Origin: Monocercomonoides exilis
Taxonomy: Eukaryota; Preaxostyla; Oxymonadida; Polymastigidae
Reading direction: 5' to 3'
NCBI GenBank assembly: GCA_001643675.2
Contig: LSRY02000009.1
Coordinates: 305,001 to 369,000, forward strand
Length of the DNA: 64,000 nucleotides
The position numbers and the translations under genes were made by a program. Each line of letters opens with the position of its first letter. Position 1 is the stretch's first letter. Positions 1 to 11,949 of the stretch are shown here, one piece after another. The notes under the pieces are model-generated. The model worked only from the letters and a program-made list of their open reading frames with translations, was not told the DNA's origin and made no database searches.

Positions 1-1809
1 ACTCCGTTTGCTTTGGCTACAAAAGCTGTTATTGCATATTCCTCACTTCTCACATCAGCGACCATTTCATTCGGATCTTTAAAGTTACAAGATTCTTCTC
101 TTTGCAGAACTCCAAAAGAACTTATTGAATACATCATGTGCGTTCGTATTCTGAGTCTTTCTCGTATCTTCTTTTTTATGAGCGCGCCGAAGTTGCAGAA
201 TTCCCAGTTGATACCATATATATTGAAGCCATTTTCACAGTGGATTAATTCGCATATACCGTTGATGCTTCCTGTTATTATTCTTCCTGATGATGCAACG
301 ATAACTTCTCCAGAAACGACTACGAAAGAACTGTTTGAAGTAATCGCTCATTTAATATTCAGAGGTAGATTTGAAGAAGGCTGCATGTTTATTGATAAGA
401 TCACTGAAATATCACATCACAAAGCGTGCAATTCAAAGATGAGTTATGCGATTGATGCTCTTAGCGAGTGTTTGAGTCAATTTCGAAAAGTTCTATTAGA
501 TTATCCAACAATTGTTAATGAGGAACAGGGAATGACAATGGATGAAGATACCAACATTGAAGTAGCAGGAGCAGAATTCAAAAAGAAAAATGGAGCGAAA
601 AATTGTTTTACTCTCAAACTCGGAACTTCAAGTCAAGAAGAAGCATTTTTGATAAGCTTTTCGAATTGGAAAAATGAAATTAATGATATTTCATGCCTTT
701 TCAATGCCGTTTTGGAGAAACAAAATCAAAAATTGAGTCAAAATGGCAAAAGGATCAATCAAATCAATATATTTGGAGCATCTTCAACATCTTCTTCCTC
801 GACTACAATGACATATGAAGAGTTTGAATCTTCTGTGAAACCTTTTCAGCAGCTTCTTCAGATTATCAGTGCAAAAGATGAAGGCAAAGGAGCAAATGAA
901 ATGGAAAACAGTTTCAACAACTTCAAAGAAACGTCATCTTTTTATCAAAAAGCTCAATCTTCTGAAGAACATTCACACTTCGACTTGGAAAGTTGGCTTG
1001 CAGATGCACGTAAAGTGTGCAATAGTTGGATGGAATTGCTGCTTTTAGCTCTTCTTTTTGTTCATCCAACAACAAAAGTGCAAGTTCCATTGACCAAAAA
1101 ACAGACAAAATTGAGCTTTTTGGTGAGTGCTTGTTTGGATGCCTTCAGCAGCATTGATGAGCCATCCTCAAATTCTGCTGATCCATTTTCTGTTCAATCA
1201 ACATCTCCAACTTCATCTTTTGAAATGGCTTCTAACCCTTTTGGTTCTTTTGCGCGATCTTCTTTTTCTTCAAATTCGTCTTTTGTGCCTTCGTTTTCTT
1301 CATCTTCACCACTTTCATCATCATCATCATCATCTTCTTCTTCTTTAGCACAGCAACTACAAACAAAGGCTCCTTTCGCAAGAGATGAAGAAGAAGAGCA
1401 CTGGATGAGTATATACGACCCCATTTTCCGTGCAATTGCAGAACAAAATGCAGGAAAAGTGTTGAAACTTGTAACTTCTTCTTCATCATCTTCAAATTTT
1501 GAGGCAAATTCATCAATAGAAAAATCCTCTTTTCCTCAAAATGAACGAAATTTGATGAAACTTCCTATTTCACTTGGAGTTGTTCTTTCTGTTCTGTTTA
1601 GCAATTCTGGTTGGGTATCTTCAGATATTTTGGTGAAGCCTTCACTCACACATCCTTCTGTCTGTATGTGAATCTTAGAGATTTTATATTTTATTTTTAG
1701 AGTTAAAAATCGGAGTTAAAGAAAGAGAGAATTTTTTGATTTACGGCATTTCTAGTATTATTCATATGCTTTTTTATCCCAAAGCACATATTTTGATTAT
1801 CTTTGTAAT

Positions 1810-1840
<31 letters not shown>

Positions 1841-3813
1841 TTTTATTTCTTTCATTCTGAATAGCTCTAAAAGATCAACTTTTATTCAAATTGGCAACAA
1901 CATTCTGCAGTCATGCAACATCTGATGTTTATGTTTTGCTTTCTTCTCTTTCTCCATCTTCTCTTTGCAGCTCAACAACAAACGCTTCTTCTTCTTCTTC
2001 TTCTTCTTCTATTTCTTCTTCTTTTTCGACTTTAACCAATTCAATTTCATCTTCATCAGACGTCCTTGCAAAGCAGATACAATCCAGTCATTTTGAGTTT
2101 TCTTCTTCTCTTTTATCCTCTTTGCTTTCTGTTCATCTTTCTTCTTTTCTTCCGCTTCCTCTCTCTCCAGTTGACCAACTCCCTTTTCACTCTTCCTCCT
2201 CCTCCTCTTCTTCTCTTTCTGCAAATTCTCATTTTCTCAGTCGCATATTCACCATGCTTTGCCAACAGAACATGCTTATGGATCTTTGGAAATGGACAGA
2301 GGTTTGTTATTTTTAATAAATGTTTGATTTTCTGTTGGATTGCAAATGATTGATTGAAAATTTTACTAATGAAAAATTGCTTTTTCTTCGTTTTTTTCCC
2401 TTTGAATTTTTTTATTTTAAACATATTTTTCTGATGCTTTAATTTTTTTATTTGTTTTCACAAAACTCACTTTTTATTGCGCATTTTTTTTTTTTTTTTG
2501 TTTTTCAGTCTTCTGTTGTGTACAACATACGAAATGCACACTTCTTTGAAGCAACTTCACAATTACTCCAATTCATAAGTCTTATTTCACGTGATCTTTC
2601 AGAAATACAATCACATAACCAGAATTCTTCATCGTTTAGTTCGGAAACAGATTCTCAGGATTTGCAAATTTCTTCTTCCTCTTCATCATCTCCTTCTCCT
2701 TTGTCTAACACACACATTTTGTCTTGTTTAATCTCCAAAAGCATCCGACTGTTCATTCACACAGCCAAGTTTGCCCTGATGCTTTTTCTCCACACTTCAG
2801 CTGACAAGATTATGAACAACAATTGCTTGGATTCATTTATTCTTTCACTCGAGCCACTTCTTATCGCTTCAAATAGAACTAATTGCCCTGCTTCTTTCAC
2901 CCCTTCACTACCATTTCAACGCAATCAACAGAGCTCCATTCATTCTGTTGATCCTTTCAATATGCAAATCCGAGCTATTTCTTCACTTCTTCCTTCGCTT
3001 CTGGATATTCCAGCTGTAAAAATACTTTTTGCCTTTCGGAGACTTCAGCTTCTTTTGCATACATTTATTTGTGCTTCAAAGATGCCTCCACAAAAATCAT
3101 TCAGAAATCCTTCTTTTTCGTCTTTTTCTTCAAACTCATTGCAAACGTTTGCTTCTTCTTCTTCTTCTCCAACAATGCCACTTCATTCCACGCAGTCTTC
3201 TTCTGACTTCCTTCTTCCTCTTCCTTTCAATCAAACAGTGCTCAATCTATTACACATTCCAAATGCTGCCCAACTTCAACAGACAAATTTGCATGCTCAG
3301 AACAGTCTCAAAGCCCCATTTCATCAGTTGTATCAATCAAACATCGCTTCATGCTCCACTTCAGCTTCAATTTGTTCTCCTTCCACTTCATTCAATTCCT
3401 CATCAACTTATTCTTCTCTCCTCAGCCAGGCAAAAGAGACAGCGCTGTGGCTGATCCGCTTTCAGTGCAAATATTCTGAGATTAATTCTCAATTCATTCC
3501 TTCTGACTTTGCTTTATGTTCCCTGTCATCCTCAAAGCGAAACGATGAAATGAGAGAGTGTGCTCCTCTGTGTGTTAAAGTTGCAGTGGCTGTGTTAGTT
3601 TCGCGCTATTTGTGCAGCAGCCATGCAGCTTCTCTTTGGAAAGGCGGGAAGATGAGCAGCAGCGAAGTGAGTGAGATTTTGGGCGTTCTGATGCAGGGAA
3701 AGGGATCGTGCTTGGACGAGCAGGCTGAAGCAGAGGAACTGTTTGGTGAGGATGAAATAAGCACTGCTGTGAAGAGACTCACAAGTTATCAGGCAGCTGA
3801 GGTATTTGGGTGA
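1..3813 (+). CDS. Nup85-like nucleoporin, 5' truncated by window edge, three exons
   Basis: Probable Nup85/Nup75 alpha-solenoid subunit of the Y-shaped (Nup107-160) scaffold of the nuclear pore. The frame is open from base 1, so the start lies outside. Exons I support: 1-1667, 1911-2301 and 2509-3813. The donors are GTGAAT and GTTTGT; the acceptors are TTCTGCAG and TTTTTCAG; phases 2 and 0 match at both junctions. Family-like blocks are ELFEVIAHLIFRGRFEEG followed by ALSECLSQFRKVLLDYPTI (the 'LLLRGR..EA..LL' and 'L..L...P' helices of Nup85) and WMELLLLALLFVHPTTK, which matches the 'WYELLVARLLYSNPTVK' block. Long serine runs are inserted between the conserved helices. Assignment rests on motif recall and is moderate; another solenoid nucleoporin is the main alternative. 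Confidence 0.5.
1808..1847. repeat. (TTTA)n microsatellite inside intron 1 of the Nup85-like gene
   Basis: About nine TTTA units lie between the donor at 1668 and the acceptor before 1911. It is a simple repeat in a non-coding position. Confidence 0.9.
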
Positions 3814-4418
3814 TTGCTCACTTTAGATAGAAAATTAAAACAAGATACAAAAAGCATCATATCTTCATTTTCAAAGGAATATTCATTGGATGGTTGATCG
3901 AATATGCTAGTACCTTGAAAAATGAAAAAATTATGCTTCATTGAACATTTAACTTTTTGCTTGAAAAATTTAAAATGCTTTTAGATAATTTTACACTCTT
4001 TCAGATGTAAATTCTCTTTTTTTATTTATTTTGAAAATAAATTGATAAATGCTTTTCAAAATCAACAATATTTACATATTTTTTGAAAATAGTACTATTA
4101 TTATAACAGTCACAGCAAACATTCTATCACAAAAATTGCAATTTGAATTTTGAGAATTGAATTCAATGTTAAATTTAATGAAATAACAAATACGAAGAAC
4201 AAAAGGTTATCTTTCACAAAAGCAGGCAAAAATAGAATAAACACAAACATAAAGAAAACTTGAGAAAGATTCAAAACATCCAAAGCAAGTTGTATTATAC
4301 AGAATATTTTTGCAACAGAATAAATATTTATAAAAAATACCTAGAACTGCGTGTTGATAGAAAGTATAAACAAGGTCAAAAAAATTAATATTTCTTTAAA
4401 ATTGTGTCATCTTTTTTC
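3814..4418. other. Intergenic, no gene seen
   Basis: This is AT-rich sequence with stops in all frames downstream of the Nup85-like stop codon. I see no RNA gene or coding pattern. Confidence 0.7.
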
Positions 4419-4426
4419 TTTCTTTT

Positions 4427-4677
4427 GGCAAGTGGAGTAGATCCTGGTACCAAGGTGATCCTACCCACTATTTATATCATTTTCATTCTGAAAATCTCTT
4501 CTAGGGTTAACCCTAACCCTAAATTTGCTCGGTAAAACCCTAAACCATCACACTATCCAATATGAAAATGTTTAATTCGTCAAAACCCTAAAACCTTATG
4601 AGCACAATGAGAATAAATAACAAAATTTATTAATTAAGGGCGTTGATCATGTGGTACCAGGATCTTCTCCATTTGCC
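4427..4677. mobile_element. MITE-like element with ~35-bp imperfect terminal inverted repeats
   Basis: The left end reads GGCAAGTGGAGTAGATCCTG and then GTACC. The reverse complement of the right end reads GGCAAATGGAGAAGATCCTG and then GTACC, with similarity fading after GATC. Both ends are flanked by TTTCTTTT (4419-4426 and 4678-4685), a possible 8-bp target-site duplication such as hAT elements make, although the flanks are pyrimidine-rich and chance is possible. There is no coding capacity, so this is a non-autonomous element. It carries several CCCTAA motifs internally. Confidence 0.6.
4502..4597. repeat. Telomere-like CCCTAA motifs inside the MITE-like element
   Basis: One TAGGGTTAA is followed directly by two perfect CCCTAA units (4511-4522). 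Two further AACCCTAAA-type copies lie at about 4538 and 4586. This is the TTAGGG-type telomere motif, interstitial and short. Confidence 0.6.
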
Positions 4678-4685
4678 TTTCTTTT

Positions 4686-5473
4686 TCCTTTTTTTTGGAT
4701 CTTTAACACAATATTGAATAACTGCTTGTTCATTTTTACGGATGAAAGTTTAATTGGGAAAATAATTTGAAAATCGTAATTTTCTTAAAAAACTTGAAGA
4801 ATAATAATTGCCATCGAAAATATTATGCCTTATATAGGAGTACATTTGTGTTGTTATGATGAAGATAAACATTTTTTATAATTATCTCAAGCATTACAGA
4901 ATTTGAACAGACAATGAAATTAATGCTTGTTCTCACAAAAATTCAAAAATTACTTGCCTTTCCATGAGTTTGTTATTTACATCATAATTCATAATCGCAA
5001 ATAATTACATTTTGACAATCATTTATTTTTTAAACTTCAACAACCCGTCAAATTTTCAAACAATTTTACAAAAAAGATTTTTAATTGAACATCACCTGCT
5101 GTTCCCTCCCTGAAAAAATCTCCTCTGATTGTTTAGAAAACAATGTGACTTGCTCAGCTGTTGCTTGATCGTTGATATTATTTTATCTTCTATTTTTGTA
5201 TTCATTCCTTTGAATTAAAAAAGATACAAATGCCGGACTTCACTTTTGTCAGCCTATTTATTTTTCTTTTGATAAGTTCATCTTTTTCTATGTTTATGCT
5301 TTCTTCATTATCTCTCTTTCGTTTTTTCCTTCATTATTCTTCCTCGCCACATCTTGACTTTTCTCATTTCTCATAATTTGCTTCTTTTTCTCAGAATTCA
5401 GTTGATTTCCAACAAATCGTCTCTTCTCTATATTATTTCCACCAAACACATCAACAATCAAAGTACAATATTA
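4686..5473. other. Intergenic, no gene seen
   Basis: AT-rich DNA up to the left edge of the large palindrome. A pyrimidine-rich stretch at about 5250-5400 has no sustained reading frame. Confidence 0.6.
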
Positions 5474-5539
5474 AAGAAGTGTTCAATATTTACTTATTTC
5501 TAGCAAATAAGTTGTCTGCTGTTTTGAATTTTTCTGGAA

Positions 5540-6300
5540 AATTCACAGCTAAAGATAATCGCAAACAACAATAAAAGTTAGAGGAGGCAAGTGAATGTCT
5601 GAGGGAAAAGGATGAAGATAAAAAACAGAAGCGAAGAGGACTGAAAAAGTGAAATCAAAGGAAAGAGAAAGAAAAAGCGAGCAGAAAGGGGAGAATGATA
5701 AAGAAGTGCGTGAGGAGTTCAGCAAATTTGTGGAAAAGAAGAAGGAGCGCATGCAAGAGGAGAGCAACAAAAACTTGGATAGAATTTTCTTGCTGTTGTT
5801 AAATCGCATCTTTCAGTTAGCAGCGCAGAATCAGATCCATTAAAGGTTCAAAATGAATCTTTTGGCATTTATGAATTGTCATCAGAGTAGTAGAAAGTAC
5901 AGAGATTTCTTGTTAGGAATCAAGAGTTGGAGGCAGAAAGGAATATGGAAGAAGATCACAAAAAAAGAAAGATGATTTTGAATGGGACGAAAAGGTGAAA
6001 GAGAGAAATATAATTGTAAGTGAGACAGAACAGGAAGAAAGCATTAAGGCAAAGGAGAAAGTGGAACAATCCCAAAGAAGTGATAGAAGAAAACGTGAAA
6101 GAAAAGAAAAAATAAGCAAATATACACCAAAGAAAATAGCTTATCTGGCAAGCACGATGTAACAACAGAAAATTATCTGCCCTGAATGAAATTTTTTTCA
6201 ACTTATTGTGAAGATAACAACAATGTATTCGTCAGGAATCTCAAAGAAAAGAATATTACGGGAAAACAGAAGCAAATGCAAAATTTTATCAATTTGAATT
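5540..6300 (+). pseudogene. Decayed Lys/Glu-rich coiled-coil coding remnant (left arm copy)
   Basis: The plus strand translates in broken frames to strongly charged heptad-like sequence. Examples are KSKERERKSEQKGENDKEV, the run NQELEAERNMEEDHKK, and a tail rich in Lys and Glu. Stops and frame changes interrupt it every 20-60 codons. No longer frame or conserved domain is visible. Similar decayed charged sequence occurs outside the palindrome at 12960-13386 on the same strand, which suggests that a coiled-coil gene was disrupted. The parent gene is not identified. Confidence 0.35.
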
Positions 6301-7516
6301 GTGGCTATGATGATTTTTTATGCTGAGAAGAGCTATGCTTCGTTCCTTTTGCTCCCCTTCTTTATCCTTCGTATCGAACTCAATCTTCAAAATCAGGGAT
6401 TAGCCGATTTTGTTCCAACTTAATGATTGCTATTATTTTCTTTTTTCTTTGTGATATTTCAAGTTCAATTTCTATTTCTATTTCCACAACAATTCATAGC
6501 CCAAATTCTTCAAGAAATTTAAACTTGAAATTATTTGAAATTTATTAGCTTTTTCATTCGTTTTGAGTAGCTTTTCCCCCCTCAAAATATCTCTTTAATT
6601 TCAAATAAGAAAAAGAGTCAATTGAATATTTTCTTCGTTTTTTATTATGCGTTTTGATATTTCTTTTATTGCTGACATTTTCCACTTTATCTTTTTAAAA
6701 AGATAAATCTTCCATGCCTTCAAGTCAATTTTCACAAGATTTTTCATCAAATATTGAAAACGAAGCAGGTCGAAGCAATTGAAATATTTAAATAGTTTTA
6801 TTTTATACACATTTTGATGAACATCATTGAAAATGATGTTTTCCATGTTTTGCAAGGGATCAAACGATTGACATATTTTTATTATTCAACTTTCATTTCA
6901 CTCTCTCTTTGTCAAGTGCTTAACAATTCAAAAGTTATCGTTTTCTATTTTTTGTGAGATTCATCCTTCATTTCCTTCTTGTTTTCCTTTGATAATAAAT
7001 AAATAATAAATAAAAGTTAGAGGAATTTGTTTTTGAGTTGCCAGATAAAATTAAAATTTGTTCAATTTGCGCAAGATAATCAAATGATTTTCTTGTTAAA
7101 ACTATAACTTGTACTTTAAGTTTTATTTCAAATTCAGTTTGTTTTAGTTTTCTAAGAAGTAATCACTATATTTCGTAAAAAATGGCTTAAAAAAATCCAC
7201 AAAAGCAAAAAATAGCTTTTCTTTATATCTTTGAAATAAATGTCTTTATTTGACCAAAGGTGATAGAAAAGAAAAATTCAAAAATGAGTTTTGAAAAAAA
7301 GCAGCTAGCACATTTTTTTTAAAAAACCTGCCAAATTTATCAAGCACAAATAGCAAAAGAATGATCAATACACTGCTATGAATGAAGTTAAACATCAATC
7401 GTATTAATGTTCAAAGATCAAAAAGGCTAAACATTAAAACAGGATGCATAGTAGATCTGCAGTGCAATCAACATTCGACAAGAGAATTCATCAACAAGTC
7501 AAGCTTGTCATGTGCT

Positions 7517-8833
7517 TTACTTCTTTCTCGAAGCATTAGCCTGCTCCCAGAACTCATTCACATTCATCATTTGCGCCTTTGTGGGGTTGACTGTAATCTT
7601 CCACATGTTTTTGTCATCAGGCCCTGTGTATCCAACAGAATATAGGTAATCCTCAAATGTTGCATAGTTGAACATCGGTGACTGCACCATCGTGCAAAAT
7701 ACCTCAAAGCAATATTCGTCTGTTGTCTTGTCGTCATACAGCGTAATTGTTGTATGTGGATTCTGGCTAATCTGCTCAGCCTTCTTGCAGAAGCGAGATC
7801 CCATCCAGAAACCCAGTGTGGGATGGAAAGATATTCCACCCATCATTCGCGAATGAGGAATTCCTTCTTTGTCTACTGTCGTCAAGAAGCACGGCTTTCC
7901 AGTCAAAGATGCGCGATACATAATTTGCGTATCACGGTCATATGCTGGTGGCTCGCATACAAGCACCTCAGGAACATTTGTTGAGATTACGTGCTTTTCC
8001 ACTGATCGTAAAGCATATCGCAGAATAACCCACTTCGGATCCTCTGGACCCGCGTAACCATACGTCTTTAATGAATCGTTCCACATCTTCTTTTTCGTTT
8101 CCAACGTTCGATCAACCCAGCACACAGCATCCACAACAACCTGGCTCAAATCCTTCTTGTTCACAAACAACAGATTCACATTCGGGTTGGCATCAATCTC
8201 CTTCACCTTTTTCGAATCTCCGCTTGTCGCATGTGCAATGCCAAATTCGTCACTATAAATTGTCTCCATCATTCGACTCTCCTGGTGCAATGCATTCCAT
8301 GTGATCAGGCATGCGTTCTTGTCAATGTCCATTGCTGCTCTCACTGCAGCCATAGCCTCCTTGTCTTTGTACGGTCCATCTGGCAATGGTTTCAGAGGCG
8401 CTTTGCGATCAATATCAAATGCGTGAGGGTCCTGTGGGACACCAGCATACACTTCGCGTCCGTGCACGACGGAATGGATTGTGAAGAACACAATACGCGC
8501 ACGCTCATCGTCTTTCCCTGTGTATCCGAACTGAAGCATTTTGTCTGTCCACACATCTTCAATATCCTCCTTCTTTGCTGATACTCTCGCTGAACAATGT
8601 GCAACAACGTTGTTGTTATCACCTGCAGGACATATAGACAATGTCACAAAACCATTCTGTTCAATTTGTCCTAGCTTCCGTGTGTTGTTTTTTGTGAAAA
8701 TAAAGAACCCTGCTTTTTCAGAATGTTGGAGCATTACCACCCTTGTATTCAGGTGTGTTCCATAGCCCGTTGAAAGTACACTCCAGAAAAATAACCCTTT
8801 GTGAGTCAATAAATACTTGTCAGCTTCAGTCAT
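7517..8833 (-). CDS. Three-domain FMN-binding split-barrel (pyridoxamine 5'-phosphate oxidase-like) protein, copy 1
   Basis: An intronless 438-residue protein with ATG start and TAA stop. It appears to hold three tandem PNPOx-like split-barrel domains (about residues 1-135, 155-290 and 305-430). Each has a 'K..I..N' helix-strand motif (TRKLGQIEQNGFVTLSI, SKKVKEIDANPNVNLLFV, KKAEQISQNPHTTITLYD), a second-strand Arg (NTRVV, ESRMM, HSRMM) like that binding FMN phosphate in the family, and a closing motif of the form (F/Y)GY(T/A)G..D. Such proteins bind flavin and act as oxidoreductases or general-stress proteins in anaerobes; the substrate cannot be told from sequence. It is more GC-rich than its surroundings and has no intron, which fits lateral transfer. 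The start is chosen because the first ATG follows AT-rich non-coding DNA. Confidence 0.8.
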   Translation of the reverse strand: MTEADKYLLTHKGLFFWSVLSTGYGTHLNTRVVMLQHSEKAGFFIFTKNNTRKLGQIEQNGFVTLSICPAGDNNNVVAHCSARVSAKKEDIEDVWTDKMLQFGYTGKDDERARIVFFTIHSVVHGREVYAGVPQDPHAFDIDRKAPLKPLPDGPYKDKEAMAAVRAAMDIDKNACLITWNALHQESRMMETIYSDEFGIAHATSGDSKKVKEIDANPNVNLLFVNKKDLSQVVVDAVCWVDRTLETKKKMWNDSLKTYGYAGPEDPKWVILRYALRSVEKHVISTNVPEVLVCEPPAYDRDTQIMYRASLTGKPCFLTTVDKEGIPHSRMMGGISFHPTLGFWMGSRFCKKAEQISQNPHTTITLYDDKTTDEYCFEVFCTMVQSPMFNYATFEDYLYSVGYTGPDDKNMWKITVNPTKAQMMNVNEFWEQANASRKK

Positions 8834-9077
8834 TTTTCAAGTTATGTAATTAACACAACCCAATTAATGGTAGTTATGATCATTATTATTTAAAATGATG
8901 GGTTTAATGGAAATGATAAGAAATAAACATATAAATACCATTAATAGATTTATATATTATATGTATCACGTGAAATGTTAATATTTATCCAAATATTGAA
9001 CTTTCCCTTAAAAAATAATATTTATTGAATATTTTTCATAAACAATTTTTAAAAAATCCTAAAAAATTATTCAAATC

Positions 9078-9168
9078 AATTTCCCACACAAGGTGTTTCA
9101 AAATCGATTCAAAAAAAATGAAATCAAAAATATTTTAAATTAATCAAAATATAATTATTTTTTTCAAA
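9078..9168. other. Unique 91-bp spacer at the centre of the palindrome
   Basis: Pairing of the arms ends at base 9077/9169. The 91 bases between them do not pair with each other apart from short AT runs. It lies between the two divergent FMN-protein genes, whose starts are 579 bp apart, so both promoters must lie largely within the duplicated arms. Confidence 0.85.
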
Positions 9169-9412
9169 GATTTGAATAATTTTTTAGGATTTTTTAAAAA
9201 TTGTTTATGAAAAATATTCAATAAATATTATTTTTTAAGGGAAAGTTCAATATTTGGATAAATATTAACATTTCACGTGATACATATAATATATAAATCT
9301 ATTAATGGTATTTATATGTTTATTTCTTATCATTTCCATTAAACCCATCATTTTAAATAATAATGATCATAACTACCATTAATTGGGTTGTGTTAATTAC
9401 ATAACTTGAAAA

Positions 9413-10729
9413 ATGACTGAAGCTGACAAGTATTTATTGACTCACAAAGGGTTATTTTTCTGGAGTGTACTTTCAACGGGCTATGGAACACACCTGAATA
9501 CAAGGGTGGTAATGCTCCAACATTCTGAAAAAGCAGGGTTCTTTATTTTCACAAAAAACAACACACGGAAGCTAGGACAAATTGAACAGAATGGTTTTGT
9601 GACATTGTCTATATGTCCTGCAGGTGATAACAACAACGTTGTTGCACATTGTTCAGCGAGAGTATCAGCAAAGAAGGAGGATATTGAAGATGTGTGGACA
9701 GACAAAATGCTTCAGTTCGGATACACAGGGAAAGACGATGAGCGTGCGCGTATTGTGTTCTTCACAATCCATTCCGTCGTGCACGGACGCGAAGTGTATG
9801 CTGGTGTCCCACAGGACCCTCACGCATTTGATATTGATCGCAAAGCGCCTCTGAAACCATTGCCAGATGGACCGTACAAAGACAAGGAGGCTATGGCTGC
9901 AGTGAGAGCAGCAATGGACATTGACAAGAACGCATGCCTGATCACATGGAATGCATTGCACCAGGAGAGTCGAATGATGGAGACAATTTATAGTGACGAA
10001 TTTGGCATTGCACATGCGACAAGCGGAGATTCGAAAAAGGTGAAGGAGATTGATGCCAACCCGAATGTGAATCTGTTGTTTGTGAACAAGAAGGATTTGA
10101 GCCAGGTTGTTGTGGATGCTGTGTGCTGGGTTGATCGAACGTTGGAAACGAAAAAGAAGATGTGGAACGATTCATTAAAGACGTATGGTTACGCGGGTCC
10201 AGAGGATCCGAAGTGGGTTATTCTGCGATATGCTTTACGATCAGTGGAAAAGCACGTAATCTCAACAAATGTTCCTGAGGTGCTTGTATGCGAGCCACCA
10301 GCATATGACCGTGATACGCAAATTATGTATCGCGCATCTTTGACTGGAAAGCCGTGCTTCTTGACGACAGTAGACAAAGAAGGAATTCCTCATTCGCGAA
10401 TGATGGGTGGAATATCTTTCCATCCCACACTGGGTTTCTGGATGGGATCTCGCTTCTGCAAGAAGGCTGAGCAGATTAGCCAGAATCCACATACAACAAT
10501 TACGCTGTATGACGACAAGACAACAGACGAATATTGCTTTGAGGTATTTTGCACGATGGTGCAGTCACCGATGTTCAACTATGCAACATTTGAGGATTAC
10601 CTATATTCTGTTGGATACACAGGGCCTGATGACAAAAACATGTGGAAGATTACAGTCAACCCCACAAAGGCGCAAATGATGAATGTGAATGAGTTCTGGG
10701 AGCAGGCTAATGCTTCGAGAAAGAAGTAA
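9413..10729 (+). CDS. Three-domain FMN-binding split-barrel protein, copy 2 (identical)
   Basis: The translated protein is identical over all 438 residues to the minus-strand copy in the opposite arm. The two genes are divergent, head to head across the palindrome centre. All motifs noted for copy 1 are intact, so both copies look functional. Identity extends into the flanking non-coding DNA, so purifying selection on protein does not explain it; very recent duplication or gene conversion between arms does. Expression of the two copies would share the same upstream 244 bp, diverging only in the central spacer. Confidence 0.8.
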   Translation: MTEADKYLLTHKGLFFWSVLSTGYGTHLNTRVVMLQHSEKAGFFIFTKNNTRKLGQIEQNGFVTLSICPAGDNNNVVAHCSARVSAKKEDIEDVWTDKMLQFGYTGKDDERARIVFFTIHSVVHGREVYAGVPQDPHAFDIDRKAPLKPLPDGPYKDKEAMAAVRAAMDIDKNACLITWNALHQESRMMETIYSDEFGIAHATSGDSKKVKEIDANPNVNLLFVNKKDLSQVVVDAVCWVDRTLETKKKMWNDSLKTYGYAGPEDPKWVILRYALRSVEKHVISTNVPEVLVCEPPAYDRDTQIMYRASLTGKPCFLTTVDKEGIPHSRMMGGISFHPTLGFWMGSRFCKKAEQISQNPHTTITLYDDKTTDEYCFEVFCTMVQSPMFNYATFEDYLYSVGYTGPDDKNMWKITVNPTKAQMMNVNEFWEQANASRKK

Positions 10730-11949
10730 AGCACATGACAAGCTTGACTTGTTGATGAATTCTCTTGTCGAATGTTGATTGCACTGCAGATCTACTATGC
10801 ATCCTGTTTTAATGTTTAGCCTTTTTGATCTTTGAACATTAATACGATTGATGTTTAACTTCATTCATAGCAGTGTATTGATCATTCTTTTGCTATTTGT
10901 GCTTGATAAATTTGGCAGGTTTTTTAAAAAAAATGTGCTAGCTGCTTTTTTTTCAAAACTCATTTTTTGAATTTTTCTTTTTCTATCACCTTTGGTCAAA
11001 TAAAGACATTTATTTCAAAGATATAAAGAAAAGCTATTTTTTGCTTTTGTGGATTTTTTTAAGCCATTTTTTACGAAATATAGTGATTACTTCTTAGAAA
11101 ACTAAAACAAACTGAATTTGAAATAAAACTTAAAGTACAAGTTATAGTTTTAACAAGAAAATCATTTGATTATCTTGCGCAAATTGAACAAATTTTAATT
11201 TTATCTGGCAACTCAAAAACAAATTCCTCTAACTTTTATTTATTATTTATTTATTATCAAAGGAAAACAAGAAGGAAATGAAGGATGAATCTCACAAAAA
11301 ATAGAAAACGATAACTTTTGAATTGTTAAGCACTTGACAAAGAGAGAGTGAAATGAAAGTTGAATAATAAAAATATGTCAATCGTTTGATCCCTTGCAAA
11401 AACATGGAAAACATCATTTTCAATGATGTTCATCAAAATGTGTATAAAATAAAACTATTTAAATATTTCAATTGCTTCGACCTGCTTCGTTTTCAATATT
11501 TGATGAAAAATCTTGTGAAAATTGACTTGAAGGCATGGAAGATTTATCTTTTTAAAAAGATAAAGTGGAAAATGTCAGCAATAAAAGAAATATCAAAACG
11601 CATAATAAAAAACGAAGAAAATATTCAATTGACTCTTTTTCTTATTTGAAATTAAAGAGATATTTTGAGGGGGGAAAAGCTACTCAAAACGAATGAAAAA
11701 GCTAATAAATTTCAAATAATTTCAAGTTTAAATTTCTTGAAGAATTTGGGCTATGAATTGTTGTGGAAATAGAAATAGAAATTGAACTTGAAATATCACA
11801 AAGAAAAAAGAAAATAATAGCAATCATTAAGTTGGAACAAAATCGGCTAATCCCTGATTTTGAAGATTGAGTTCGATACGAAGGATAAAGAAGGGGAGCA
11901 AAAGGAACGAAGCATAGCTCTTCTCAGCATAAAAAATCATCATAGCCAC

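Larger units (their letters stand above)
5474..9077 (+). repeat. Left arm of a 7.3-kb near-perfect palindrome
   Basis: This arm is the reverse complement of 9169-12775. Mirrored positions sum to 18246 near the centre and to 18249-18250 toward the ends. The differences I can find are single-base length changes in A or T runs, for example near 6850 and 7285-7310. Similarity stops sharply at about 5469-5474, where one mismatch is followed by unrelated sequence. The arm carries one copy of the FMN-binding protein gene on the minus strand and a decayed coiled-coil region. Confidence 0.95.

Noticed and set aside
4500-4600. A true chromosome end or telomere
   Set aside because: Only four dispersed CCCTAA motifs lie inside a short element, with coding DNA on both sides.
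8231-8581. Cys-rich plus-strand frame opposite the FMN-protein gene
   Set aside because: Appears identically in both arms only because the DNA is identical; the opposite strand encodes the recognisable protein.
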